Shown here piece by piece: positions 1-6,006 of a DNA stretch of 9,387 nt. Where the stretch lies: the NCBI GenBank assembly GCA_903877345.1, contig CAIRDL010000341.1, positions 1 to 9,387 on the forward strand, given 5' to 3'. The notes below the pieces were generated by a model. The model was not told the DNA's origin and did not search any database. It saw only the letters and a program-made list of their open reading frames with translations. The stretch's first letter is position 1. Each line of letters starts with the position of its first letter. Source of the DNA: an uncultured Oscillochloris sp. GTDB taxonomy: Bacteria > Chloroflexota > Chloroflexia > Chloroflexales > Chloroflexaceae. The translations under genes and the position numbers were made by a program.

Positions 1-368
1 CCGACGCCTTCCTGCGAGCGGATGTTAAACTCATCCATCAGACGTTTGGCTCCGGGCAGGCCCATGCCCATGCCGCGTGAAGTGCTGTAGCCATCTTGCA
101 TCACCAAATCAATATTCGTAATACCGGGGCCTTGATCTTCGCAGACGATTTCGAGACCCTTGCGGGTATTCTTCTCAATTTCCTTGACCGTGACATTGCC
201 CGTACCAGCGTAGAGGAAAATATTGCGGGCGAGCTCACTGACGGCAGTGGCGATGCGCGCCTGATCAATCGCACCGAAGCCAAGGGCTTTCGCGGCATCG
301 CGGGCCATCGTGCGGGCAATCACGATGTCGAGGTCGCTGCGAATGACTGCGGTTTTAGACTGCGCCAT
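1..368 (-). CDS. rsbT: RsbT-type anti-sigma/partner-switching serine kinase (C-terminus cut by window edge)
   Basis: Minus-strand frame opening at ATG 366-368 and running off the window start: 122 complete codons, still open. The protein begins MAQSKTAVIR and shows the GHKL/HATPase ATP-binding signature of RsbT/RsbW kinases: N-box SELARN (Glu45, Asn49), G1 box EDQGPG (Asp78, Gly80, Gly82) and a glycine-rich lid RGMGMGLPG around residues 98-106. RsbT-family proteins are about 130-140 residues, so perhaps 10-20 residues are missing. In the known systems RsbT phosphorylates RsbS and the stressosome RsbR proteins, then activates the RsbU phosphatase; the same role is inferred here. An AGGAG at 376-380, 7 nt before the ATG, supports the start. 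The start codon lies inside the end of rsbS (14-nt overlap), pointing to translational coupling. RsbT-like rather than RsbW-like is chosen because of the RsbS partner. Confidence 0.9.
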   Translation of the reverse strand, partial: MAQSKTAVIRSDLDIVIARTMARDAAKALGFGAIDQARIATAVSELARNIFLYAGTGNVTVKEIEKNTRKGLEIVCEDQGPGITNIDLVMQDGYSTSRGMGMGLPGAKRLMDEFNIRSQEGV

Positions 369-738
369 CGCCGCTCTCCTCAGTCAGGCGCTGCATCATG
401 CTCAGCCCCTTCTCGAGGTTTAGGGCCGTGAGCACGCGGGGCAACTCAAGACCTAGTTCGACCAGCGTGATCGCCACCGCAGGTTGGAGACCCGTGAGCA
501 CCACCCGCGTGCCCAACAGGCCGGCCATTGCGGCAATATCAGCGATGAGCCGTCCGATAAAGCTGTCAACAACATCGAGGGCCGTCAGGTCAATAATGAC
601 CCCACGGGCGCGGGTGTCATGAATTTTCTGGAGCAGATCGTCTTTAAACTGCACCGCCGAGGCATCATGCAGGGCGACTTGGATGGAGGCGATCAGGATG
701 TCGCCAATTTTCAGGATCGGGATGCGGAGGCTATCCAA
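355..738 (-). CDS. rsbS: RsbS-type STAS-domain antagonist / stressosome scaffold
   Basis: 127-residue single STAS-domain protein. From memory it resembles Bacillus subtilis RsbS over its length: an N-terminal strand RIPILKIGDILIASIQ, then VIIDLTALDVVDSFIGRLI, then VVLTGLQPAVAITLVELG. The serine in DVVDSF is residue 59, the position of the serine that RsbT phosphorylates in B. subtilis RsbS, so the switch residue appears intact. In known systems unphosphorylated RsbS holds RsbT in the stressosome, and phosphorylation releases it. The start is TTG (736-738) and not ATG; it is supported by GGAGG at 744-748, 5 nt upstream, and by the STAS strand beginning right after it. It overlaps rsbT by 14 nt. 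No rsbR-like gene precedes it: the next upstream gene on this strand is an unrelated membrane kinase. A sensor STAS protein, if any, must lie downstream of rsbT or elsewhere. Confidence 0.92.
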   Translation of the reverse strand: MDSLRIPILKIGDILIASIQVALHDASAVQFKDDLLQKIHDTRARGVIIDLTALDVVDSFIGRLIADIAAMAGLLGTRVVLTGLQPAVAITLVELGLELPRVLTALNLEKGLSMMQRLTEESGDGAV

Positions 739-743
739 TCAGT

Positions 744-748
744 CCTCC
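744..748 (-). promoter_or_regulatory. Ribosome binding site of rsbS
   Basis: Minus strand GGAGG (plus strand cctcc) 5 nt upstream of the TTG at 736-738. It decides the non-ATG start of rsbS, as no in-frame ATG lies nearby. Confidence 0.7.
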
Positions 749-838
749 CTAGCCGTTGAACCACCCCGGCGACCGTTGGCGGGGGTGTGGGGCAGGTTGC
801 GGCTTTGCATCGGTGGATGCGACCTATCGTTTGTTGGT

Positions 839-856
839 AGCGGCAAGCATGCCGCT
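839..856 (-). terminator. Hairpin just after the polyprenol-kinase-like gene, weak terminator candidate
   Basis: Perfect 7-bp inverted repeat AGCGGCA / TGCCGCT with a 4-nt loop, beginning 5 nt past the TAA of the upstream minus-strand gene and standing between it and rsbS. There is no U-run after the stem (minus strand continues ACCAACAAACG), so it is not a textbook intrinsic terminator. It may protect the 3' end or only weakly separate the kinase from rsbST. Confidence 0.3.
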
Positions 857-861
857 TCATC

Positions 862-1575
862 TTACGTGAGCGTCGTTACGACGATGAACACGGTACCCCC
901 GGCCAACAGCGGTACACTGAGGTTATCAGCCCCGTGGGGCGAAAGGCCCTCGGCGACGGAGGCAACGATGGCCCCCGCCAAGGCGGCCAAGATGGCCGTA
1001 CTGGTCGTAAGCGGTTGCGCCGTTGGGCCGAGAAGCGCTGAGCCAGGCACAAACGTCAAGACGAGGAACATTGACACAGCGCTGGCGAGAAACATGACGC
1101 CCGAACCCTCCCAAGAGCGCGTACCGCCAGCGACGGTGTAGCGGTGGCGGCCAAAACGCTTGCCTAGAATCGCGGCCATCGAGTCGCCCCACGTCATCGC
1201 CATTGTACCGGCTGCCGCGACGTAGCCCATGTCACCGGGCAGGCCCTTCCGCCAGAACAACGCCAAGAGCAGCGTGATCGAGAAGGCGAAATAGACCGTC
1301 CCCGGCGTACTGTCGGGGGCGTCCATCGCATCGAGAACTTTGTAGCGCCAGAGAACATAGTTGATGCCGATGAATGAGCCAAACGAGATGACGCCGATGA
1401 ACCACGTGTCGAAGAGGCCAAGCACCCCCAAGATCCACATGCCTGCGCCAACATGGACAATTTTGCGGGTGAAGTCTTGCGGGTAGCCACGCCAGCGACG
1501 GATCACCTGGGCGAGGACGAGCAAGCTTGACGCATAGGCGAAAGAGATTCCGAGGGCGATCCAGTCTCGTGTCAT
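862..1575 (-). CDS. Polyprenol/phytol kinase-like integral membrane protein (SEC59/VTE5, COG0170-like)
   Basis: 237 residues from ATG 1573-1575. The protein is strongly hydrophobic with about six to seven predicted membrane segments. Family signatures visible in order: TRKIVHVGAG (residues 36-45), the short loop TWGDSMAAILGKRFG (128-142), GGTRSWEGS (150-158), and AEGLSPHGADNLSVPL near the C-terminus (208-223). These are the conserved motifs of the dolichol kinase / phytol kinase / CTP-dependent polyprenol kinase superfamily, which phosphorylates membrane isoprenoid alcohols. The substrate (phytol, geranylgeraniol, undecaprenol or diacylglycerol) cannot be told from the sequence; a phytol-type role would fit a phototroph. 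An upstream in-frame TTG (1639-1641) would add 22 residues, but it overlaps the -10 box and lies before the predicted transcription start, so the ATG is preferred. The ATG has no clear Shine-Dalgarno sequence and sits in a 23-bp tandem duplication. Arg153 stands where a Lys is common in the (K)SWEGS motif. Confidence 0.82.
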   Translation of the reverse strand: MTRDWIALGISFAYASSLLVLAQVIRRWRGYPQDFTRKIVHVGAGMWILGVLGLFDTWFIGVISFGSFIGINYVLWRYKVLDAMDAPDSTPGTVYFAFSITLLLALFWRKGLPGDMGYVAAAGTMAMTWGDSMAAILGKRFGRHRYTVAGGTRSWEGSGVMFLASAVSMFLVLTFVPGSALLGPTAQPLTTSTAILAALAGAIVASVAEGLSPHGADNLSVPLLAGGTVFIVVTTLT

Positions 1576-1599
1576 CGGGCGATCCAGTCTCGTGTCGTC
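1554..1599. repeat. 23-bp tandem duplication covering the start of the polyprenol-kinase-like gene
   Basis: Two head-to-tail 23-bp units, 1554-1576 and 1577-1599, begin gggcgatccagtctcgtgtc and are identical at 22 of 23 positions. The single difference (a at 1574, g at 1597) makes the minus-strand codon ATG in the inner copy and ACG in the outer copy, so only one copy provides the start. The length is not a multiple of three. Confidence 0.9.
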
Positions 1600-1640
1600 A
1601 TGATGCAAAAACCGTGGGGAGCAGGCGTGGTAACGGCCCA

Positions 1641-1669
1641 ATCATAGCGCTAGAGACGATCTACGTCAA
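1641..1669 (-). promoter_or_regulatory. Sigma70-type promoter of the polyprenol-kinase-like gene
   Basis: Minus strand TTGACG (plus cgtcaa, 1664-1669), a 17-bp spacer and TATGAT (plus atcata, 1641-1646). Both boxes match the consensus at five of six positions with ideal spacing. Transcription would begin near 1634, giving a leader of about 60 nt before ATG 1575 and excluding the upstream TTG at 1641 as a start. It shows that this gene is transcribed apart from the large glycosyltransferase upstream. Confidence 0.65.
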
Positions 1670-1721
1670 TTAGCGACGGGGCGAGGGCATGGCGGTGGTT
1701 TTAGATCGTCGCCTCACCTCG

Positions 1722-4700
1722 CTACTCTCGCACCGTCAGCGCCCCCAAGGACAGCAGTTCGGTGCCGTCCGCTAGGGGCAACCACGCCCCCGTCGTTTGG
1801 TCGCGCACCCCGGCGTGCAGTGTGTAGCGCCCCGGCGGTAGCGCCCCCGGTGCCAGCCGAAAGGGCGTGTCATTCACATAGGTGCGGAACCACGCCTCGG
1901 CTGGCATCCCGCTGCAGTACGGCGCTGCTTCAGCGACGGTGCGCCCCGCCGCATCGCGCACCAACACCGCCGGGGTCAGTGTTGCGGGCAACACTTGTTC
2001 AGCACGCCAGTACAGCGTGAGAAACAGCGGGTCGGCTGGCCCAAGCACGGTGCGGTCTTGGTCAAAGCCGCGCAGGGCGAATCCGTCACGCCACGGCGTC
2101 ACGAGGGCCGTTTGTGGCACCACCCCGCTCAGGAGGCGGCGCAACGGGAAGTTCGGCACCGGCGCGGCGTCAAATGGCGCTGCGTACGCCGCCGCATCAA
2201 ACATCTGGGGCGGCCCGACCACCGGCTCGCGACTGTAAATTTCCAGGGTTCGCACGCCATCCACCAGCACCGTGCCGAAAAGGGTGTAGTCCGGCGGAAT
2301 GAAGAGCGGTTGCGCGCCATTCGCAGTTAAGAAATAGTCGGGCTGGCGCGCACACTTAAACTGCCCCCGCAGATACCACCCCGGCGTAAACAACTCCTGA
2401 TTCGTATCCATCGCGCCCCGCAGCACGCCTTGTTGGAAGAGCGCGGCGACCGTTTTCCAGCCGTCGCGATGCGGAAAGGCGAAGAGGCCATCGTCGGGCA
2501 ATTTGCCGCCCGGCGGGGTAAAAAACGGGAGTTGTGTCGCCGGGTAGGCTCGCTCAAACTCCGGCCAGGGGTGCAGAAAGACGAGGTTCGTGTAAGTCAG
2601 GCTGAGCGTGAGCAGCGCGGTGCCAGCGGCGGCGAGAACGGGTTGCAGACGCGGCCACACCGTAACCAGCGCGGCGGCACCCCACGCGACTAAGAGCCAC
2701 CCGGCGGTGTGCAGCGTGTAAAAGTGCGTGCGCGGGTCGGCGATCAGAAAGGCATGGGCCGCCAATGGGCCAACCAGCCACAGCACCAACGCCCGCAGAT
2801 GCATTGGCAAGCGCGGGGCCAGGGCCAGGGCCACCAACGGCGGAAGGCACAACAGCCCCGCCAAGCTCGTGTCGGGGCCACGGGACAAGCGGGTTGGGGC
2901 GAGGGTTGCGAGCAGTCCGCCCGCTGTCAGGAGTGCTGCCAGCGCCCACCCGAGCAGCCGGGGCCGCAGGTAGACCGCCAGCAGCGCCGCCAGTGTCCCC
3001 AAAAGCGCTAGGCCCATTGCTGCTGCCGCGTAGGGCGTCGTGTAGACGCTCAGCATGACCGCGTAGCCCGCCAGATTGTTATACAAAACTTCAGCCGCGC
3101 CGCCTTGGCCGCTTCGCGTTGCCAAATGACCCAGCGTACGGGTGAAGTGTTCGTGCAAAACAAATGGCACGTAGAAACTTAGGGTCAGCACAAGCCCCAC
3201 CAGCACCGGCAGCGCGAGGTTTGTCAGCCATTGGCGCAGGGGCCAAGCCCGGCGCATGCCTCCGGCGACGACTAGCCAGGCTAAGGCGGGTAGCACATAC
3301 ATCCCGTCGTAGTGCGCCAAAAGAGCCACCGCCGCACAGCCAGCCGCCGCCGTCAGGTAGCGGCGTGGCGCGCTGCCGGTGTAGAAGCGCCAGACCAGCC
3401 AGAGTGCCGCCGCCGCCAAGAGCAGCACCACCGTTTGGTATTGCACCATGCGCCCGAAGGCGACCAGCAATCCGTCGGCGGCGACGCCTAAGGCGGCCAC
3501 GAAACCTGCGACATCGCCCCGCCGCCCGCCAATGAGCCGCCCCGCCAGCGCCCACACGCCCAGCACCAAGCCCACGCCAGCCAAGGCGAACGGCAGCCGT
3601 GCCACCAGTTCCGAGGTTGTGCCCGTGACCGCCAGTACGCCGGTTGGGAGCAGTGCCTCCACCGGCCCCTTCATATGCACCAGCAGAATGTCGGCCTGCC
3701 CGTGGATGACGCCTTTTGCCAGCATCAGCGCGTACGCCTCGTCGCCTTGGAACTCTGCCACGCCCAAGCCCCACAGGCGGGTTGCCAGCGCGAGGGCCAA
3801 TGGCAGCAGCAGCCAGTGTTGCGGGCGTGGCGGCGCTGGTGCGGGGGCGGTTTTGCGTTGCCGCCACAGCGCCCACGCTGCGCCGAGGCTCAGTGCGTCA
3901 GCGGTGGCGAGCGCCAACCAGCCTGGGAGCGGCCCTGGCAGTGCGTGGAGCGCCAACACCAGCAGCGGCAGGACGCTCACGGCTCCGGCAAAGGCGAGAA
4001 AGGCGCGTTCGGCTGCGTCGGCCTCTGTGCGGAAGAGCGCTAAGGCCAGGAGTGCGCCGGGCGTCAACAGGATGAGCAGCGCCGCCAGTTGAGCCCAGGG
4101 TGACGGTAAGGGCAGTACCAGTGCCAGATGACTTGCGAGGGCCAGCGCACCGCCGCCTACGCTGAAACGTCGCGTCATGATTCCATCATGCGCTTGCTGC
4201 GGTTGCTGGGCCAACCACAAACCAACGGCTACCGCGATGGCGGCGACGGTTGCTTCCGGCCAATGCGGCGGCAAGCCCCAGGCAAACGAGCGCGGCCCAT
4301 ACCAAGCCCACGTCACCAGGGCGGCAGCAAGCAGCGCCGTGAGCCGGTGGGCGTTTTGGGCGTTGAGCAGCCAAGCGGCAGCGCCTAGCAACAGCAGCAG
4401 CGCCCCGCACCAGAGCGCTCGCTCGAAGGCAAAGGCGAGTGGCGGTGCGCCTGAGAGCGGCAGGACGCGCAATTCGCTTAGGGCAACACCGAGGTGGCGG
4501 GGGTCGGCACGGGATGGCTGAAAAGTCGGACTGGAGAGCGTGAGCGGGGCGAGGGTTGCGCCTGGCGGCAGGGCAAGTTGATAGCGGCGCCAGCCTGGGG
4601 CAGACTCAAAGGCGGCGAGCGTGTGTGCGCCCGCCGCCAAAGTTGCGGGCCACGGTTGGCCTAACGTTGTCGGTGCCTCGCGGTAGAGGCGCAATTCCAG

Positions 4701-4955
4701 GGTGGTTGGGCCGGCGTAGGCACCGTAGAGGGTGAGCGTGGTGGTTGCGCGAGTCCAGCGTAGGGGTGCGGGTGGGGCACCCTCAGGCGGGAAACTGTTG
4801 GTGATGAAATAGGCGTCGCCGGGGGTGCCCACGGGGAGCGACCAGGGGCGTGGGAGTAACAGGGTGGTCGTGACGAGGGCCATACAGAGCGTCACAGACC
4901 AGATTTTAGCTTTTAGATTGCAGATTGCAGATTTTAGATTGCAGATTTGCCGCAA
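1722..4955 (-). CDS. Large GT39/ArnT-like membrane glycosyltransferase with extra-membrane N- and C-terminal beta domains
   Basis: 1077 residues, far longer than the usual 450-600 of ArnT/PMT-type (GT39, GT-C fold) enzymes, which move a sugar from a polyprenyl-phosphate carrier on the outer membrane face. Layout: membrane segment about 17-35; polar, beta-rich region 45-175; then many Ala/Leu-rich membrane segments from 180 to about 790. The GT-C acidic motif EFQGDEAYAL holds Asp405-Glu406 just after a membrane segment, as expected for the first outer loop. A long C-terminal extra-membrane region follows 790 and ends in a beta-sandwich-like stretch (about 935-1077) with FLTLYWRAE, LPPGRYTLHAGV and TGAWLPL, a layout I associate with Chloroflexota GT39 proteins. 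The start is TTG 4953-4955, with GAGGG (4962-4966) 6 nt upstream and 14 nt past the preceding stop codon. A later ATG (4881-4883) lacks an RBS and would cut the first membrane segment. Sugar and acceptor are unknown. Confidence 0.8.
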   Translation of the reverse strand: MRQICNLKSAICNLKAKIWSVTLCMALVTTTLLLPRPWSLPVGTPGDAYFITNSFPPEGAPPAPLRWTRATTTLTLYGAYAGPTTLELRLYREAPTTLGQPWPATLAAGAHTLAAFESAPGWRRYQLALPPGATLAPLTLSSPTFQPSRADPRHLGVALSELRVLPLSGAPPLAFAFERALWCGALLLLLGAAAWLLNAQNAHRLTALLAAALVTWAWYGPRSFAWGLPPHWPEATVAAIAVAVGLWLAQQPQQAHDGIMTRRFSVGGGALALASHLALVLPLPSPWAQLAALLILLTPGALLALALFRTEADAAERAFLAFAGAVSVLPLLVLALHALPGPLPGWLALATADALSLGAAWALWRQRKTAPAPAPPRPQHWLLLPLALALATRLWGLGVAEFQGDEAYALMLAKGVIHGQADILLVHMKGPVEALLPTGVLAVTGTTSELVARLPFALAGVGLVLGVWALAGRLIGGRRGDVAGFVAALGVAADGLLVAFGRMVQYQTVVLLLAAAALWLVWRFYTGSAPRRYLTAAAGCAAVALLAHYDGMYVLPALAWLVVAGGMRRAWPLRQWLTNLALPVLVGLVLTLSFYVPFVLHEHFTRTLGHLATRSGQGGAAEVLYNNLAGYAVMLSVYTTPYAAAAMGLALLGTLAALLAVYLRPRLLGWALAALLTAGGLLATLAPTRLSRGPDTSLAGLLCLPPLVALALAPRLPMHLRALVLWLVGPLAAHAFLIADPRTHFYTLHTAGWLLVAWGAAALVTVWPRLQPVLAAAGTALLTLSLTYTNLVFLHPWPEFERAYPATQLPFFTPPGGKLPDDGLFAFPHRDGWKTVAALFQQGVLRGAMDTNQELFTPGWYLRGQFKCARQPDYFLTANGAQPLFIPPDYTLFGTVLVDGVRTLEIYSREPVVGPPQMFDAAAYAAPFDAAPVPNFPLRRLLSGVVPQTALVTPWRDGFALRGFDQDRTVLGPADPLFLTLYWRAEQVLPATLTPAVLVRDAAGRTVAEAAPYCSGMPAEAWFRTYVNDTPFRLAPGALPPGRYTLHAGVRDQTTGAWLPLADGTELLSLGALTVRE
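4901..4949. repeat. Seven head-to-tail AT-rich heptamers (consensus AGATTKY)
   Basis: Plus-strand units: AGATTTT, AGCTTTT, AGATTGC, AGATTGC, AGATTTT, AGATTGC, AGATTTG (4901-4907 through 4943-4949), with no gaps between them. The array is strikingly AT-rich against its GC-rich surroundings. Read on the minus strand in the glycosyltransferase frame it encodes the period-7 peptide CNLKSAICNLKAKI. I recall 'ICNLKSAICNL'-like peptides as translated intergenic repeats in many bacterial genomes, so this is probably one member of a dispersed repeat family placed between two genes. Confidence 0.85.
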
Positions 4956-4961
4956 GCTGAA

Positions 4962-4966
4962 CCCTC
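4962..4966 (-). promoter_or_regulatory. Possible ribosome binding site deciding the TTG start of the glycosyltransferase
   Basis: Minus strand GAGGG (plus ccctc), 6 nt before TTG 4953-4955 and just after the stop codon of the upstream cNMP-binding gene. It favours the long N-terminus over the ATG at 4881-4883, which has no such signal. Confidence 0.45.
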
Positions 4967-4969
4967 GGC

Positions 4970-5737
4970 CTATTCCGGTTCCTTCGCCTGCCTCTGGCCG
5001 TTCTCGGCAGCCGATGCGCGGAGCGCGGCGGCCCGTTGACGGAGTTGCTGGAAGTAGTCGCTGCCCGTAATCTCCGCCACTTGATCCTGTTGGCGCGCTC
5101 GGTCAATCTCGATTCGCAGCTCGTAGACCTCTTGTTGGAGACGGCGAGCGCGGTCAATAACTTCATCGGCCATGTGCTGGAAGACTCGCGCCAACTGGCC
5201 CAGAGCATCATCGCGCTGGGTCACTTCGGTGAGCGAAGTGGGGTCGTAGCTATCGTTTTCGATGGCCTCGGCGGCGGTGGTAATCATGCGTACTTGGCGA
5301 AGGTAGGCATAATCGCTGGCGAGGTCGCTGACGCGGTCGCGCAGTTGGCGGCAGAGCACCCCGATAACGCCACGGGCCACGCCGACGTGCGAACCAATCA
5401 GTTCGTAGAGGGGTTCTTGGCCTAAGCAGAGCAGCGAGCTATCTTCAAGCGCCGTGACTGAGGCACTGCGGGGTTCGGCATCAAGCACAGCCATTTCGCC
5501 AACAACATCGCCAGGGCCAAGATCATTGTAGACGAGATCACCGTCGTGGACGCGCACGCGACCTGCGATAATCACATATAAACTGTCAGCCGCATCGCCC
5601 TTGTAAAACAGCGGCGTCCCGGCGACGAGGTCAACTTGCACAAAGGCTTGGGCAACCATGGTCAGGGCTGTGTCGGGCGCACCGCCAAAGAAACGGATGC
5701 GCCGCAGGAGGGCAATACGCTCGTCCAGACTGTCCAT
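4970..5737 (-). CDS. Soluble cNMP-binding / HAMP-like / coiled-coil signalling protein without a DNA-binding domain
   Basis: 255 residues. Residues about 10-130 form a Crp-type cyclic nucleotide-binding domain: TPLFYKGDAADSLYVIIAGRVRV, then the phosphate-binding cassette GEMAVLDAEPRSASV with Gly80, Glu81 and Arg90, the residues that hold the cyclic phosphate and ribose in CRP. The expected winged-helix DNA-binding domain is absent. Instead residues about 150-193 read like a HAMP module (ITTAAEAIEN, then RDDALGQLARVFQHMADEV), followed by a coiled coil (about 193-216) and the tail QVAEITGSDYFQQLRQRAAALR. From memory, this HAMP plus 'EIT.TDYF' tail recurs in Chloroflexota and cyanobacterial signalling proteins. 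No membrane segment is seen, so it is likely a cytosolic adaptor responding to cAMP/cGMP or another ligand, not a transcription factor. The ATG at 5735-5737 has GGAGG about 10 nt upstream. Fourteen nt separate its stop from the glycosyltransferase start, suggesting an operon. Confidence 0.82.
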   Translation of the reverse strand: MDSLDERIALLRRIRFFGGAPDTALTMVAQAFVQVDLVAGTPLFYKGDAADSLYVIIAGRVRVHDGDLVYNDLGPGDVVGEMAVLDAEPRSASVTALEDSSLLCLGQEPLYELIGSHVGVARGVIGVLCRQLRDRVSDLASDYAYLRQVRMITTAAEAIENDSYDPTSLTEVTQRDDALGQLARVFQHMADEVIDRARRLQQEVYELRIEIDRARQQDQVAEITGSDYFQQLRQRAAALRASAAENGQRQAKEPE

Positions 5738-5848
5738 AGAAATCCGGCCTCCAAGGTTGATGGGCGCAGCGGCGGCAACGAAGTACGATCTAGGTTGCTA
5801 TTTTGCGTAAGACATGGTTCAAACTAGCTTTACAGTCTAGCGATCTCA

Positions 5849-5871
5849 CGCAAAGCCGCAAAGCCGCAAAG
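5849..5871. repeat. CGCAAAGC tandem repeat (2.9 units)
   Basis: Three consecutive 8-bp units CGCAAAGC, CGCAAAGC, CGCAAAG preceded by TCA. I recall similar CGCAAAGNCGCAAAG runs as dispersed intergenic repeats in several bacterial phyla. It lies in the divergent region between the cNMP-binding gene and the penicillin-binding protein gene, close to where a minus-strand transcript could start. Confidence 0.8.
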
Positions 5872-5899
5872 AACATATGGTGCTGTTGCTAGGTTTCAA
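5872..5899 (-). promoter_or_regulatory. Candidate promoter of the cNMP-binding protein / glycosyltransferase operon
   Basis: Minus strand TTGAAA (plus tttcaa, 5894-5899; five of six matches to the -35 consensus), a 16-bp spacer, then TATGTT (plus aacata, 5872-5877; four of six). Transcription would begin near 5865, within the CGCAAAGC array, leaving a leader of about 130 nt. It is the best match in this gap but not a strong one. Confidence 0.3.
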
Positions 5900-5963
5900 C
5901 GGGAAAGCCAGAACCGTCGTTGCTGCAACATGCTTTAGGGATTGTAACACATCAGTCGGCATG

Positions 5964-5988
5964 GGGCGGGTGGCTAACCACCTAGCCC
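5964..5988. promoter_or_regulatory. Hyphenated palindrome abutting the PBP -10 box, candidate operator
   Basis: Inner arms GGTGG (5969-5973) and CCACC (5978-5982) around CTAA, with outer arms GGGC (5964-5967) and GCCC (5985-5988): nine paired bases over 25 bp. Its centre is about 31 bp upstream of the predicted transcription start, so it covers the -35 region and ends 6 bp before TATAAT. No good -35 hexamer is present there, so a bound protein could repress or assist this promoter. Confidence 0.4.
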
Positions 5989-5994
5989 TTGCTC

Positions 5995-6000
5995 TATAAT
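5995..6000 (+). promoter_or_regulatory. Perfect -10 box of a leaderless PBP transcript
   Basis: TATAAT exactly 6 nt before ATG 6007-6009, so the usual start distance puts +1 on or next to the A of the ATG. There is no Shine-Dalgarno sequence and no room for a leader. The -35 region is poor (TGGCTA at 5971-5976, 18-bp spacer). Confidence 0.65.
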
Positions 6001-6006
6001 GGCGCT

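Noticed and set aside
101..319. 72-codon minus-strand frame within rsbT
   Set aside because: Out of frame with the RsbT reading, which shows the N, G1 and G2 boxes of the kinase; this one shows nothing recognisable.
1655..1710. 8-bp inverted repeat GACGATCT / AGATCGTC spanning the polyprenol-kinase promoter
   Set aside because: Arms are short and about 40 bp apart; this is not much beyond chance and gives no convincing hairpin or operator.
3091..3876. 261-codon minus-strand open frame inside the glycosyltransferase gene
   Set aside because: It is a different frame of the same strand, rich in Arg/Gly/Ala as expected from GC-rich shadow translation, with no domain motif; the 1077-residue frame has coherent membrane segments.
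4901..4949. Phase-variable repeat tract controlling the glycosyltransferase
   Set aside because: Seven-bp units could shift frame on slippage, but the units differ from each other, which makes slippage unlikely; there is no evidence of variation from one sequence.
5849..5871. CRISPR-like repeat
   Set aside because: The units are 8 bp and directly adjacent with no spacers, so this is a simple tandem repeat.
5919..5929. Short palindrome gttgc-t-gcaac in the divergent gap
   Set aside because: Five-bp arms are weak, and the site aligns with no promoter element that I can support.
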